Of a stretch of DNA of 64,000 nt, positions 1-15,000 are shown one piece after another. Numbering within the stretch: position 1 is the first letter of the stretch; each line of letters starts with the position of its first letter. Origin of the DNA: Camarhynchus parvulus (lineage: Eukaryota > Chordata > Aves > Passeriformes > Thraupidae). The stretch is taken from assembly GCF_901933205.1 (NCBI RefSeq), contig NC_044573.1:36862993-36926992 (forward strand), written 5' to 3'. Both the position numbers and the translations under genes were made by a program. Below the pieces are notes generated by a model. The model did no database searches and had not been told where the DNA came from. It saw only the letters and a program-made list of their open reading frames with translations.

Positions 1-2638
1 AAGCTATTTTCAATCTGCCTTTGATGAGGAGTTATGCTAATTTCAAAGAGGACATTTAAACCATAGGCTGGCATTACACAGTCCTGAATTTATTCTTTCT
101 TAATTAAATACAATATACAATAGCTAAAAAAACCTCTAAGTTGTTAGGTACTTAAACTCTGCAATTTAGCATCTCCTTCTCCTCTTACTAAAAAAATGTA
201 TTTAGCTTACACATGGAATTCTTAGAAAGTCAGCATTTAGTTGAATATTGTTCTCGCCAGTTTTTACTTTGAAAGTCAATGAAACCAACAGGAAAGGTTG
301 AATACTTTTGAAAATTTTCCTCAATTGCGTACATGCATCCTAGCATTTTGTGGCAGAGGAAAGAATTGAAATAAAAGCCTATTTTTGTATCACTTACTTT
401 TTAAAACCATTACTGTATTAGATGGAGGTAACTTAATCTTTCTGTATGTATGGAAAAATGCCAGGCTGGAAAAGCAGCAGGGAAAAAAGGAACTATGCAA
501 CAAAATGCTTGACCTAGTGCACCAGGTTTCACAGGTGTGTTAGCAATCTTAACTAATACACAACATGAGAGCTTTGGGGAGCATAGAGGATACTTTTGTG
601 CACAAAAAGAGTGAGAAATAGGTCAGTGAAAGTTGGATGAGAACTCTGACTTGATTAGGAGCATTGTAAATATCACAGAATTAGCATGAAAAGGAGGAGT
701 ACAGTTAAGTGCAAATCCTACCATAGAAAAGGTTTTCTAAATCATCAGAAAGCCTGTCTCTCCAGCTGAGCCATTTAATAATCCCTTACTTTTATGATTC
801 CTACTGCAGAGCATAAAATGGCCCAAAAACTGTTTTGGAACCAAAATGTAACTGCTTAACAAGTTACTGAATGCAAAACAAAACTAAGAAAACTGAACTA
901 AATTATTAAATCCGGATCCTGTGACATCAACCATGAGAGACATATTTCAGCACTGTGAGGCAAACCACTATGTAAGCAAGAATAAAAGTAGACTGTTAAG
1001 AATACAGCACAGAAAACAAAGATTAATTTGTACCAATTATATTTGGTTTATTTTTCAGGATGTCTCTCCTTTCCTCCCATTTTTCAACACTACCTGAGAA
1101 AAAATGGAAAGCCAATAATTGTGATCAATATAACGCCTTCTTCAGAATTCATGAAGTAAAAATGAAACCATATATTATAATTGTCAGAGATGCTAGGAAT
1201 AGCTGTAATAGTGAAAGCCATCAAGAATCATTTTATGTTTCACTCCTTTTCCCTTGGCTTAGAATAAATATTTTGAAATCCTACTACAGTAAATCAGATT
1301 TTTGTGTTGGACCTTCATCCTTGATTTCATGGAAGCAGGGTACCCTTGTCTTTGATGTCATTACCCTAAAAGATTGCTGCTTGTATTAGATGCTATTCCT
1401 TTTCTTTTCTTATTTAAAAAGTTACATTTAATCAAATGACAGTAAATCTAATTCAGAAGACACTGAGCTGACATCAAAATGCTCTGGTTATAAACTGGCT
1501 ATTATTGAACTAAGAAAACATCAAGGATTAACAGTTATTTTGTTACATACTCTGAAAGTAGTCTTAATCCTCTATTCAACACAGAATTTACTCCTTACAA
1601 ATGAAGATGAGAAACCTCCTATTCAAGGAAGTTTTAAAATGCAATAGGATTTTCATGTTCAATTATAGAAAGATTTCTGCTTTTGTACTTTATCTGCTAC
1701 AAGATGGATCTTCAATCACTCTAGTATATTTGGGAGCTGTGTTCTCGAGGTTACCATCTATACTAACAGTAGGTACACAAGCACTATCAAACGAACAAAG
1801 AACAAAACTGGATTTACAGAGTTCCATAAGATGAAGGAAAGAGAAACACAAACAACAAATTTCAGAAATACAGAAGAAATTTTTAGTTTAACTAGAAAAA
1901 AAATAATCTTTTATTAGTATGAAAGCACTTTTGATTAGCCTTCTGGTTGGATTGTGCTTTTGGCATAAAGCCAAATACCAACATTCCTAGATCACATTTT
2001 CTGTATGAAGACTAAAATACTATAAAATAACCTTTGTTACTATCATTTTGAATAATTTTACAGTTTCTCTTCTATTTAATATTTAGTTTGTATTATTGTG
2101 CATCTTTTCTACTCCCCCAGATTTTCATCACTTAGATTTTCTATAAAGTGGTAAAACATTGAAATATTTTCTGTTCATATCATGCATGAGTGTTCACCTC
2201 ACAGAGTTCGCTAATTTTTTTCAAAGTGATGAAAAATACAAGGGATTAGTAAGTAATAGGCTGAGCAGAAAAGAATACAAATACAGAAAAAACCCAACAA
2301 CCATCTGCACTTATATTGAAGAACTAATCTGTTTTAAATGCTGAAGAAATCACTGTTACAGTAACTGTCAAAGATATTTATCAACTGGAACCTTAAATCA
2401 AGGTCTTAAGTATTACTTATAAACAACTGTGTATCAGATTAGCTTCTATCCTCCCTTAATTCAATGACAAAACTAATAACTTTCCTTAGCTCTCTGTGTT
2501 CACTGAAAACCTAAAAGTATATTAAAAAGTTTTTCTTACAGTTTATGCTTCATTTTCTTTTATGTTCCTTTATTTTTGTGCAGACTTACAGAAAATGCAG
2601 TTTGGCCATCAATTTAATAATACCTATTGTTTAGAAAT

Positions 2639-2652
2639 AAAAAAAAAAAAAG
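2639..2652 (+). repeat. Poly(A) tract, 14 bp
   Basis: An uninterrupted run of about 14 A residues in the plus strand. No retrocopy was recognised upstream of it. Confidence 0.85.
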
Positions 2653-3162
2653 ACGGGAAAAAAGTGTTGCTTTCACAGTCTAGTCTTATATACAAACAGA
2701 AAAGAAGTTTCAAGTCAACATTTTTATCACTGAGGTATTTTCTCAAGTTATGGAGAAGGAGCCCCTAAAATAAACTTACTGAAAGAACAGAATCATTTTG
2801 TGGGCAATAGCAAAGCTTTCTGGAAGTGCTCTGCCCCTAATTCTATCACCTGGCCATCTGGTAATGCCACCTCATATTCCACAAAATCGTTCAGTAGTGA
2901 AGTACCTGGACATTGTCTCATCTATTTTCCCAGAATGAGATGAATGACAACATTCTGGTTTTGCTTGATCCTGCAGTACAGCATATAAATCCAGTTGGTG
3001 GAAAGTCACTACATTGCTATGTCACCATATGCTTCCCAGCAGGAGAGGCTGGAGAAATGAATCCATGTAAGAACAGATTCAAGCCTTCTCTTTAACTTAA
3101 GGGTTCACTCTCTGAAAAAGGGTAGGGTTTCTTTGAAAATGATGATCTGAAGGCAGCCAAAG

Positions 3163-3192
3163 AAAGATGTAATCAAAAATGATTACATCTTT
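3163..3192. repeat. Perfect 13-bp inverted repeat, 4-nt loop
   Basis: The arm aaagatgtaatca (3163-3175) is followed by a 4-nt loop of A residues (3176-3179) and its exact reverse complement (3180-3192). It would form a small stem-loop in either strand. I cannot assign it to a mobile element or RNA gene; the stem is too short for a microRNA precursor. Confidence 0.9.
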
Positions 3193-3956
3193 TCTGATGC
3201 ACAGTTAATGAAATAGAAAACAAAATAAAACAAAACAAAGAAAAACCAAAACTTTTACTCTTTGAAAGTATCTTTAACTAATTTTGCTGTTTGCTGTCAG
3301 CATGTAACTGCTGACATTATGATACCTGCCACTCATCAACATCTCAGGAGTGATATGGGTGATATACAGTCCATTTGTGTGTGTAAAATGATAAAACACT
3401 AACACTGTTGCACAAAGAATGAAAGATGCTTCCAGCCATCCCATCTTCAAATATACTAGTACTAAGAAAAAAAAGCATTAAGAAAAAAAGTCTTATGAAA
3501 CGTATGTGAAATGAAAAATTCAAGCACTAAAGAATACCTCCTGTTATTCATTTAGATAGGTAAGTAATTGAATTTCATGCTGCTACAAATTTTCAAAGGT
3601 CACAGATTGAAAAAACCAAACCTATGAATAACTATAGAAGTTGTCAGGTTTGAAGCTGGAGATTTTGGCAGCCAGGATGGGTGCAGTTGTAGCTCTGGCT
3701 ACCTAACAAGTTGTGAGAAATAGCTTAGACACTTGGGAGACTAAGGCTTTAAAGAGAAAATGTTTTTTTTTCTTTCCAATATGAAGTCTGGAAAGGGAGC
3801 TCTGAATGGGAGCCAGCTTTGCTACTGTACTCTTCTGAAAAGCCTAACTATAATTTTGCCTCACCGACTCAGTTTAATTTAAATTATTATTCTTCATAGC
3901 CCAGCATGATTGGAGTTCTCAGCTGAAATTTGGGCTTTTTACTAGGCGCCTCAAAG

Positions 3957-3972
3957 AAAAAAAAAAAAAAAG
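3957..3972 (+). repeat. Poly(A) tract, 16 bp
   Basis: A run of about 16 A residues within intron 2. There is no visible retrocopy or target duplication around it. Confidence 0.85.
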
Positions 3973-6900
3973 AGCAAAGAGCCTGGAATAGATAAGACTC
4001 TTGTGAATACACAAGGCCCAGAGAAAAGTCCCCAAAAGGCAAATGGAAACACAAGTTTCCAGATCTCCTGGATAACATTACTATTCTTATGCATATGCTA
4101 CTTCTCCCATTTCAAAATGAATGGTGTTGACATTTCAAAGCTAACAGTTTGGATTCAAACTTCCTATGACTACATATAAATGAGGAATTTCCCATCCCAC
4201 CATCTCAGAAATAATATTTCAAGCTGTCTGAATGATCAGAAGTTCAGCAATATTTAACCACAGCTCCTGCTTACATTCTTCCCCACAGTTTGGAGAGTTA
4301 TCTTTGGAACAGTTGCAAATTTTGAAATGAACCCTTAAAGCTGACTGCACCCTGCCATGATGTGTAATCAGTATGGCAGATCTGCGGCTTTGCTGTTACA
4401 GACTGTGTGGACAGAGAGAAGCATATATCTTTTTAAAATAAAGTATTAAATCAATGCTGTTAGGGAAGGAGGCTGAAAACAATCCTACAGAATGTCAAAT
4501 ACACAGAGTGGTCTGCCAAGAAAATCACAAAGGAAAATAAAAGGAACAAGAATTATTGAATTAGTTATTGAATCCACAGACTCACATTTAGCACAGGGCT
4601 CAAGTGGCCAGAACAAAATTATTAATAAAAAAAGATTGGAAGGGAAGTCACTCATAGGAATAATGTCTTCAGCATGTTGTGAACTGAAAGAGGAAGATGA
4701 AAGCATTCTTTGATTTTGTATTTTGCATTAATTTCCCCCCATTTTTGACAATTTCTCTTAGAATGACTACCATAGCCTTTTAAAAAATTAGACATTTTGC
4801 AGTGTGAAGAGAAAGTTTTCCCCTCAAAAAATTATCAGCACCTGTACTTATTTATCAAAAGCAAAAAGGAAAAGCATTATATAAAACTGTAGGTTCCCCT
4901 ATAAGACCACAGAAAGACACATAAGGTCATCATAAAACAGTGGTTTTTAACATGGCAGTTATAACTATCTTTTTGATAATCCCAGGTCAGTACATGATAC
5001 TAATTTTCATTTGGAGAAAGGAGGATATAATACATTTTCTCTCTGTAATTATCTGACATTTTGTAAATCAACAAACTTCAAACGTCAACATCCATTTAGA
5101 TCAGTGAGAAAGGAGCGATGCCATGAAAATTACAAGGAATCTCAGGAGGCACTACAGTAAAACACACTGCAGGAAAAAAATCAAACCATGAAAAATTCAA
5201 TTTTTTTTTGCTTTTCCAACTTTATTTTTTTCAACCTTTGCTTATGAATATCATCAAAGCTAACTCTCAAAGCATAAAATAAGCCTGGTAGGACAGATAT
5301 TCTGATTCTAATCATTAACAACACTTTCATCCTTCAGTTTTCCACTCCTAAGTGATTCCACTGATATTTTAAAACACTTTTCGTCATGAATGGAAGTTGG
5401 TCTTCACGACAAAGTTGATAAATGCTGACTTATAGAGTGAAATACTGTGAAATCTTTAAGCTCTAGTGAAAATTAGAAGGGGAAAGAAACTCCAACATAT
5501 TAAAAGAGCCTTTCATCACAACTGAAATATTTTCATAAGAAACTTTGGCATCCCACTCAGTACCTTTGAAGCTGGCTGCAAAGCAAGACCATCCATGGTA
5601 TTAGCTGTGTGGAAATGCCTTTCAAAGAGTGGTGAAACCATGGCTTGTAAACATCAGTCAGCTTGGAAATGGCTGTATTTTCACTATGTGAAATTTCACT
5701 AGTCAATTTTCACATTGGCTTTGTACTCACTATCTGTAAGGTTTTAGAAGCATACATAAGTTGTTTAAAGACATGAAAAAACATTCTTTCTTTAATTCCA
5801 CCTTTTTAGCCAGATGTGATGAATTGATGACACACATTGAGAATTTGTAGTGGAATCAGTCAAAAAGTATTCTACTAAATTTTGGACCAAATGCATACAG
5901 ATTAAGACTACTATATGACTATTTACTATTTTCTTCTGCTGTTTGTCTCTGTGAGTAACTGTGGTTAAATATCAAAGTCACACTTTCAAGGCAAACAGAA
6001 CATAAGCACATAAAAATAAATTTAAAAGAAAACTAATATAAAAATAGAGTTCAAGTATCATTTCTATATAGAAAAGGTATTACTGAACCAATTTAAGAAA
6101 TCACATTCAAAGCTTATATTACAGTATTCTATGAAAACACTAAAGACTTGGAAAAAGTCAAGAATACGCCAAGAAATTTTTCAGAAAAGACTATTAAAAA
6201 TGACATTTTGTCTTAAAATTTAGTTTTATACATCACTTATTATTTCTTAAAATACACAGCTGCCATTTTATGTCTTAAAAAGGAATAAGTAATTCTATGG
6301 GAATGTGTTCAATGATAACATCAGTACTAGTAAATGCCATTCAATTCTTACATGATCTCTTTTAAATATGCTCAAAAATATTTTATATTATCATAATTAT
6401 TATACCTGCACTGTTAAAACACATTAAAATTTTATTCCCTTTTGCAGTATATTTACAAGCAGATTGTGATGTCATCTCTGAATAAATTTTAATTCAGCAC
6501 CTATAAAAACTATTTATACAGTTTATTGATGAGAAACTCAAACACTATTGAAGGTACCATGATTCAAGACAAATGGGGCCTTTTTGTAATTGGGATTCAG
6601 TTGGAAAGACTTAAACATTAATGGGAGCTCAAAGCATTTCCACTTCTTTTCTATTTTGTTTTTTTCTGGAGCACTGACTAAGAAAGAAAAAAAAAATAAG
6701 GCAGGAAAAAATGTTTGCTCAAATCAACTAAACATGCTGGATGGAAATTTTCATTTATAACCAAATTAACTTCTTACAATATTTCAGCAGAGTCAGTAGT
6801 AGAGGCAATGAAGAGTCTTATCTTGCACCTGAAAGTCCAATTAGCATGAATATTTACAGAGCCAGGTGCTTTGAAAGAGAGGAAAGGATTTTTGCATACA

Positions 6901-9009
6901 TCATCTGAAAACAATATTGAACTTAATGTGTATTTTGTGATTATAGGATGCAACAGAAGTTTGTAAACAAAGACCACCTTGTTCACCTTCAAAATTCATG
7001 CAGACTTGTGGAGTTGTCTACATCAGTTTTTCCTGTAAATTTGGCAGGTGATTTACCATCCACAGCTCTTTAAAGAGATTCCAGACTGGTTTTTTGACCA
7101 GGGAATTGATGTCAAAATCAATTTGATAAGCAAAGTTTTGCTTTCTTCCCCTGCTAAGTAATAGCTAATGAATAGATAGGTGGGGACCACATGCAGAACA
7201 CTTGGTCAAGGTGCCAAAAAGTTAAGAGAAGAGAAGCCTCAAAGATCAATAGATACACTGCCAATTGCCTGTAAATTAAAATAGGAAGTGAGCCACAGAG
7301 AAATACACTTAAATCAAAGAATCCTTTCCTTCTAAATCTCCAGGGTAGAGAAATTAAACACAAAGCAAGAAAAATGCCAGCTGTTCAAATAAATTACAGA
7401 TCAACACAAAGGAATCAAGTAAGCCCTGCCAGAGCACACTGCGGCTGTCTGCAGACACCAGGTAAGGAGAACAAACTGCTCTCCAGCAGCCAACAGCCTC
7501 TGGAGCAATTGCTGTAAAAGGTACCAACAGGAAACTGATGTATGAGCTTGCTTTTCACTTAAGAAATGAGAAACCAACATAATGCATGCTCTTTATCCCT
7601 ATTCATTTCAGAAAGTCGTGGTAACAAAGCCAAATCCACACTTTATTGGCTTACAATCTTAAGTGCTGTAGGAGAACGTAAATCCCAGCAAAGCCTGGTA
7701 ACTCCACTGGCCTCTTAGAAAACATAAAGAGCAGCCATTCACTTGTCAGATAAACAGCCACATCTGAAATATTCAAAGCAATCAACTTTCCTCTCAGATT
7801 TTAGACTAATATCAGACCAAGAGACAACTAGCTTAGGAAGCTCATTCCAGTACTTCTGTAATTAAGACAAGCTTCCAAGTTACCAGCTATGTGCTATTAG
7901 GTCAGCTCTGGCAAGCTGGGGACCAGCTGACAAAGGAATTGCAAACTTCAAAGAAAGCTCTCAAATATCCAATCACAGAATAAAAAAATACCCATTCTTA
8001 GTACCTTATCTTGGAAGCTCACACTGGTTAGATAGTGACCTTTACAGGATTACCCTAACATGGAAGGAAATCAGCCCCTCTCTGAAGTGTTCTCAAATCT
8101 GTAATAGAAGATGGCTGTGCGACTGATGTTTGTGGGGAAAACAGAAAGCAAAGAAAAAGGCTTAAATGTCTCCCAAAATAAGCTGAAGCTCTGATTTACT
8201 TTCAAAGGAATAATGATAGCTGACTGCCAATTTACAGTATGCAAAACAACACTCTCAGTCCATCAGCTAGGACAGGGCAGAATGCTTCCTAATATTTTTT
8301 CCCCCATGAATTTGCTCATTTTAACAATACAAACAGGCTGATTCTTTCAAATATTTCCTTTGTTCCCCCCATCCTCCAAAGATCCTGTTCAGTCTGGCAA
8401 CAAAAAGAAGTTTAGAGAAAATGACAGCTTTTTGACAGAGATTCAAAAGACACGTTTAAAAGCAATAACTGTTGTTATCCTCTATTTATCGAGCACAGGT
8501 GGAGAGTGGAGAGTAGATCTGCCAGACAGTTTTTCTGTCTTTTCATAGAACTAAAACATTTTTTACACAGAAAACATCTAGCTATCAGCCATTTATGTAT
8601 TATTATACTTCCTGAGTCCTCAACAGGTGTGGAAAATTATGAGCTGTTCTACAGAATTAAGAAAAAAACCTCTTTCTATTTAAGGATATTAAATATATAC
8701 TATCTGCTTACTAATGTCAGCTTCTGTTCTTATAATTCAAAAGCCCAATTTCTCCTCTTACTGCTGATATATTTCTTTTTTCTGTTTCATCACCACAACC
8801 TGGAATATCAAATTCACTTTAGATAGCCACAGAGTCCATATACAGACCAGCTATCTATGATGCTCTAAAATCAAAATAACTTATGGGGGGGAATTGAGGG
8901 TAAGCATGAATAATGTGTCACCAGGTAATGATTTTTTTTTCTGAAGACTTTTAATTAAACCAAGTAGCCCAGCCAGTTGTTTTCAATTCCCCTGGGATAC
9001 TTGGTATAG

Positions 9010-9031
9010 AACAACAACAACAACAACAACA
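9010..9031 (+). repeat. (AAC)n microsatellite, about 7 units
   Basis: A run of seven aca/aac trinucleotide units. It would be expected to vary in length between individuals. Confidence 0.93.
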
Positions 9032-12000
9032 AAAAGCCACAGCATTAAAACGTGAATCAGCTACAGCCTGAAAAATAAAATTAGTCTTGGGTTTGGATAA
9101 TATGTTATTTGAAAGCAGTCTCACAGTTTCTACCACTAATGCAGTGCAACCATTAAACACAGGTCTTATTATATAAAAGAAGATGATCCATTTCAGTTTT
9201 CAAACATTTAGATATACAGACTACATAAGCTGTATTTACATTAGCATTCTGGCTCAGGGTACTAAAGTTAGTTTTTAAAAGAATCCCTGAACTATATATA
9301 CTAAAGATGTTGATGCTTCAATGCAAAATTCTTGATCTACTGATCCCTTCCTATTCCAGTCAATTATTTGTTAATGTAGACAGCAGCATTGGAAGACTAC
9401 AGAAAACACGCCAGCATGTTGCAGAACATGGACTGAAATCAAACCTCACACAAACAATTCTGAACTAAGAATATTCTGAATGTCGTTAGTCAAGCCATGA
9501 TGGCACTCTTAACAACATTGTAACATTCCCATTTGCCTTCTAGGAATCGTTTCACTCACATATTTAGCATAAAAATCCCTATGTGGTACTTTGCATTTTC
9601 AGCAATCTTAAATTTAGGTAGCATTTTAGAATATACAGCAGATGCCTGCAAAATATTCTTGTATTACTCCTACTAGCATCACGGGTGACATTTATTTACT
9701 GCATTTCATCACTGTTCAAAATAACTAGATGTATCAGGCCTATTTATTTTTGACCGATGAGATATAAACAAAGCTCCTGGGATGTTGTGGCACTTCAGGG
9801 CCAATTTTCAGCAAGGATCAGAGAATTTTGCAGCTCATCTATGACAGTGAGAGCCTGAAGATGTGGAGACAGCCCAGGCTGCACACATGGGGAAGCTGTG
9901 CAAAAACATCATGCCCTCTTCAATCATTATTGCCGGTACTGTGAAAATTTTATATCCCCTTCCGCTAAGAAAGCTTTTCCTTTGAGACTGCAATCACAGC
10001 TCCTTGCAGATGAAAAATCACCAGACAGTAAGAAGGACTCTGGAAGGCCAGAATGAGCGGCTCTGTGCACAGGGCTGGCCCTGCTGTGGGGCAGTGTGGC
10101 AGGACCAGGCTGCTGGGATGGGGATGTGAGTGGTGGGGCCAGCCCCCTCAAAAGAGAGCTGCCTTGCACCCATGCCCAAGAGGCTGCAGCCATCAGGAGA
10201 TGTCTGGCCATGCATCTCCTGACCCTGACTCAAAGTCCCAGGTGTGCTCCAACCCGCCGCACGCTGTGCCTTGCCCAGTGTGTCACACTCGAGCTCCCTG
10301 CACATGGAGCTTGGCACAGCACAGCACAGGACAGGAGAGCTGCCTCACCACACCCCAATATGGATCACTGACACAGCAGCTGTTACCTACCTGGCATAAA
10401 CAACACTATGCACAACAACAATAATCACGTGTTACCTACCTGGGATAAACAACAGGCCAAGAGGGATGGACATACTTCTGGAGTGAATTAAACAAACCTC
10501 ACGTAATAAAGGCCAAGCTGTTCCTATTGGAGGTATAAATCTCATCCTGTGAAATCTCAGGCTAAAATCTCCTGAGATTAACAATCCTGAAATTTGTAAA
10601 CTGATGAAGATTTACACTGTTTTCAAATAACTAATAAGGCTGTTCAAGCAGAGCGTAGATGTCAGATACAGCTGTGGGTGGCAGGCACAGAGTGGCTGGG
10701 GCTAGGATCTGGATTCCCAGCACAGGTGAAGCTCAGGAGGATTTGCCTTCAGAGAGTACCAGGGACTCTGGCCTCCATCCCTCCAGACCTGTGGTCTCAC
10801 AGCTGGGTGCAAGTTGAGATGCACTGAGATGGAAAATAGTATGGATTGGTTTGACCTTCATCTTGTAGGCAGAGCAAGTTGAGGAGTACCATAATATTTT
10901 TGAATAATCTACAAGAAGATAACTATATAGAAAGAAGAAATTATTCCCTTTGCTAAATTAAGGACACAGAATAAAAATACAAAGAAGCTGTTTCTGGTGA
11001 AAAAGACAGCAAGACAGAATTGTTTACCAAAGAAACATTCAAAAATGTCTCTCTCCCCACTGCCTGGAAAATGTGGCTCTCAGGTAGAAACCAGAGAGTT
11101 CCCTTCCTAAAATTGTTTACTACTAGTGCTCTTGCATTATATTTTCTCTTTGAAAAAGTGTTTTCAATTCACCTGGAGCAATTGTCAGGAGAATTCTTTC
11201 ATTCCTTATCTTTCTCTCTTCCTATCTTTATCCTGTAAAATGTTGATACTTGAATGTACTGTGATTTGTTCCTTGCTTCTCATTTTCATTACCGTTTTCC
11301 TTCTAGCAGTTAATGTGTTTCAACTACCATTTCTTTGAGTAACACAAAGGGCAAAAGGCATCTTTTATTTTGCTTTGTACTGTCACTACACAAACCAGCT
11401 TATTAGCTTTTCAATTACAGGCACTGTTTTAATGCCCACTAAGCTTTATATTGCATTCCTAAAGCCTTGCTTTCCACACTTACACCCTTCTTAAAGACTT
11501 CATCCAAAGAAACCATTGGTACACTGACATTCCTTTTTTAAAAAGATTATTTTTTGGTTCTATTTCTCCAGACATTTTATAGTATTCAGCCCTTACCCAT
11601 GTCAGTGCCTCCGAGAATTTCAAATTTGCAACCAGAAAAGGTTAACAGATGTAGGTGTGCCTCAAACATAATTTAATTGTACCAACCTCAGGTAACAGTC
11701 ACAACAGAAATGTAGGATGCATATGATTTTGTACAGCCTGTTTGCTCAGAGAAGCTCCTTCAGTCTGCCCATGCACAGCCGACACTGCAACCATCACCTG
11801 GGCTAGCAGACACATGGGCTGCTTGCCCCAGATGCTGCTTGCACAGTACCCCAAATAATGTGCAAACATATGCCTAATTTCTTTACAGTGGGGCTTTAGA
11901 AAAACTACCAAAATAAAGCTGTTAGCTGATGACTGCATTTCCAAATAGTCTGCCAGGAGAAGAAGCTGACTTCTCTAATTTGAAATGCCGGGTCAATTAA

Positions 12001-15000
12001 ACATTTCATAACGGGATCAATAAACTAATAAAGTTTGGAGATATTTTTTGGGTATATTTTCAGTTCAGTAGCTGTAGCTTAATTTTGACTGAATTACCAG
12101 CTAGGTGGTAAAAAACTGGAGAGCTAAAAATGAAACGAATGAAAGATGAGCAAAGTAAATGCACAACACTAAAACCCAACTATGCTAGTTGAAATTATTA
12201 TTTCAGACATTAAATCAACCAATACACAAAACACATTTGGTTATTATGATATAATGCCTTATCAACTGAAATCCATCTCTGCAACTATATGTGATTGGCA
12301 AACACTATGCAGGCAAAAAATTATACAAAACCAGGAAAAAAAGACCATGATTCTGAAATATACTGAAAAGATAGTGCAAAGAAAGCCTGGTGCCAACAGT
12401 TATTCATCTAATCAATACAAACAGTGCTAGAAAACGCTATGGAAAATGAAAAACAAGATGTTAACACATTGAGTAAAGATACAAAGACTAGCCAAAATCT
12501 ATGAACCTAGCCCAGTACACTGATTAAATTCTAATTTTGTTAGCATTTGCTCCCTGTAAGGATCTAAAACACAGAAGTAAATCTCAGAACATGCACAGAA
12601 TGACTTAATCACAAAATGAGTTTCAAGAAAAAGTATGCTTTTTGCCTTTTCTATTTACATTTTAAAGAGTTTAAGTTCATATATTTCATTGAACAGATGA
12701 CCAACTCAAAAATCCACTACAATCTAATGTGAAATTTCATGAAAGCATCTCAGTTCAGTCTAACAACACTTCAAAGAGAGATTAAGTTAAATCCGATAAG
12801 CAGGATTACATGCAGATGTCAATCAATAGGTGTTCCATATCTATCTGCATTTATAAAAAAATTGAAATGTTATGCTTAATAATTACTTTCTAAATGTCCT
12901 TCTTATCTAACACAGTTTGAAAAATATTGTGCAGGAATATGTTACAGTATGCCTGTGCTCTGCAGATCCACACTGACATTAAGATATTACCTTCGGTTTC
13001 ACAGTGCGCTTGTGTTTGGTATTGAAACTCAATTTTGGCCTTGAAATTTTGGATATCTTGTATAACAAAAAATGCAAAAATATTTTAAAAAAATTGTCCA
13101 GGCAGATTAGGACTAAAAAAGGAAAGAAAGAAAAACTATAGAACTAATATAAATTTATCTTAAAAAATTTCCTTGAATTGGAAAATTAAAGAAATCCAGA
13201 AACCCTTCCCTTTCAGAGATGTCCACTTGAATAGACAAGGTAAATAAGAAAATATCCAAATGAAAGGCTAAAACACTTCAAAGTTTACAGTTAAAAGTAT
13301 TTTTGGGAGTTGGTGTATGATATAGTTATTTGGTATTTAAAGTCAATGCAGTATAATTGAGTTTTTTTCTTGTAAAAATATTGGCATACTCACAAAGAAA
13401 ATAAATCCTATGCAATCCAACGAGCTTAGGTTTTTCAGGAGCCTACAGTGAATTACAGCACTACAGGGGCAAATAAGCAAGCCAGCAAGAAAGAAACTGC
13501 TCACTTCTGCCTCCTTTGCCCAAACCAATTAAACTGATTGATCAGTAAATCCTTTCAATGCAAGTACCTCTCTTAACCAGTCAAAGGGTCACACTAGTAG
13601 GCTTCTGGCCAATGTTTCATGCTGCTGACACAGCCAAATTTCCATGGCTGTATGTTTGTCATTGACAAATGCCAGAGGCACCTTGCTCCTGTAATTTGAC
13701 TGTAAAGGTACCATTGTGCATCAGGAACTCATCCTCGAGGTGTAATGGGAAAGCCAGCAAAGTGGCTAATTTGCTGCTTTGCCCTTCTGTTTTTCTCCAG
13801 GATATAACTCAGTTAAATACATTCTCCAACAAAATTCAGCAAGGACTTGTTGTGGGCTGTGTATGCTCAATCAATGTGCAGCATGAATGGAAAGTTAAAA
13901 AATAAAATCCTAAACCACAATATCAATGGAAAACCAGACTCATATGTGTTACTTATAAAACCACGATGCTATGGGATATTTAGCTGTCCCAATGAAAAGA
14001 AGGGAAGTGACTACAAAAGGCTTTTATTTTCCTTTGTAGTGGCTAGGTATAGTCATGTTGCAGGTATCTCTCTGCTCTGTATCTGAGGGAAGCAGCACTA
14101 GAGAAACCAAATGGCAAAGGAGCTGACAGTGCCCAGATCCGTGGGTGCCCCAGAGATGATCACAATGCCCAGGTTCCCTTGAGTACCACAGCCACAGGCA
14201 GATTCCTTTGTGCCCATGGAATATCTCTCTCCAACAGACCAGCTGAACAAGCAGATGCTTTTGTAACAGCACAAACAGCAAGGTAAAAAAAGACTGTGAA
14301 TTCAGCCAAACAAGCAGCATTTCTTGGAGCCCCCTTGTAACTTACTTATCTGCCCTTCCTAGGAAGCTCATTGCCTGATGAGCCCCTGCTCTATCAATCC
14401 CATATTGAGAGACAGTGAAACAAGCATTCCCTTAAAATTTGTTCAAACTAAGGAAATTCAGAAAGCTAATTAAAGTCTATCAAACACTGATAGAAAGACT
14501 GTCCACAGCCCAGATAACAGCTGACAGCAAAACATCCCAGCCCTGCATCATCCATCCATGTACCTTTTAGGGAACAGGTCTATAACAGTGATTTACTCTA
14601 GGAGAATTATCAAAAGTTTCCACCAATGCTGGTATAGTTTCAGCAGAGCTTCATAAACTACTCTGGAGCTCAAAGTGTCTTTTTATATGCCTCACTTTCA
14701 ACTCAGGTTACTGAAGTGAGGCTCAGGAGCCTTTAGGATTCTGTTGCTTTGATGAAGCATACTTCTTCAAAGTATTCTTCTGTGCACTACTATGAGAATT
14801 TGAACTCCTTAGCCTTTGCCTGAGTTGTAATTACTACATTTTTAATAGAATTTTTTTTCTGTTTAAATTTTACATCCCTATGTAAATTTCAGGGGTAAAA
14901 ATTTTGCAAGGCACATTTTTTCATTCCTTCACATCACATTTTCTAACTTCCAGCGAATTGTGACTTCCTCTGCTAGCCAGGACCACTGGTAAATGACCAA

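Larger units (their letters stand above)
1..9009. other. Unclassified intronic sequence
   Basis: AT-rich intron with no recognisable gene or mobile element. It contains short A-runs (about 2639-2652 and 3957-3972) and one perfect hairpin at 3163-3192. The short open frames here show no recognisable domain or similarity. Confidence 0.7.

Noticed and set aside
10053..10424. 123-residue open frame in the GC-richer patch
   Set aside because: No recognisable domain or splice structure, and similar-length frames occur on the opposite strand. The length is explained by base composition.
13780..13905. Exon-like start after a pyrimidine-rich AG near 13785-13800
   Set aside because: The acceptor-like sequence is on the plus strand, opposite to PRKN. 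The following open frame has no similarity I recognise, and such sites are frequent in introns.
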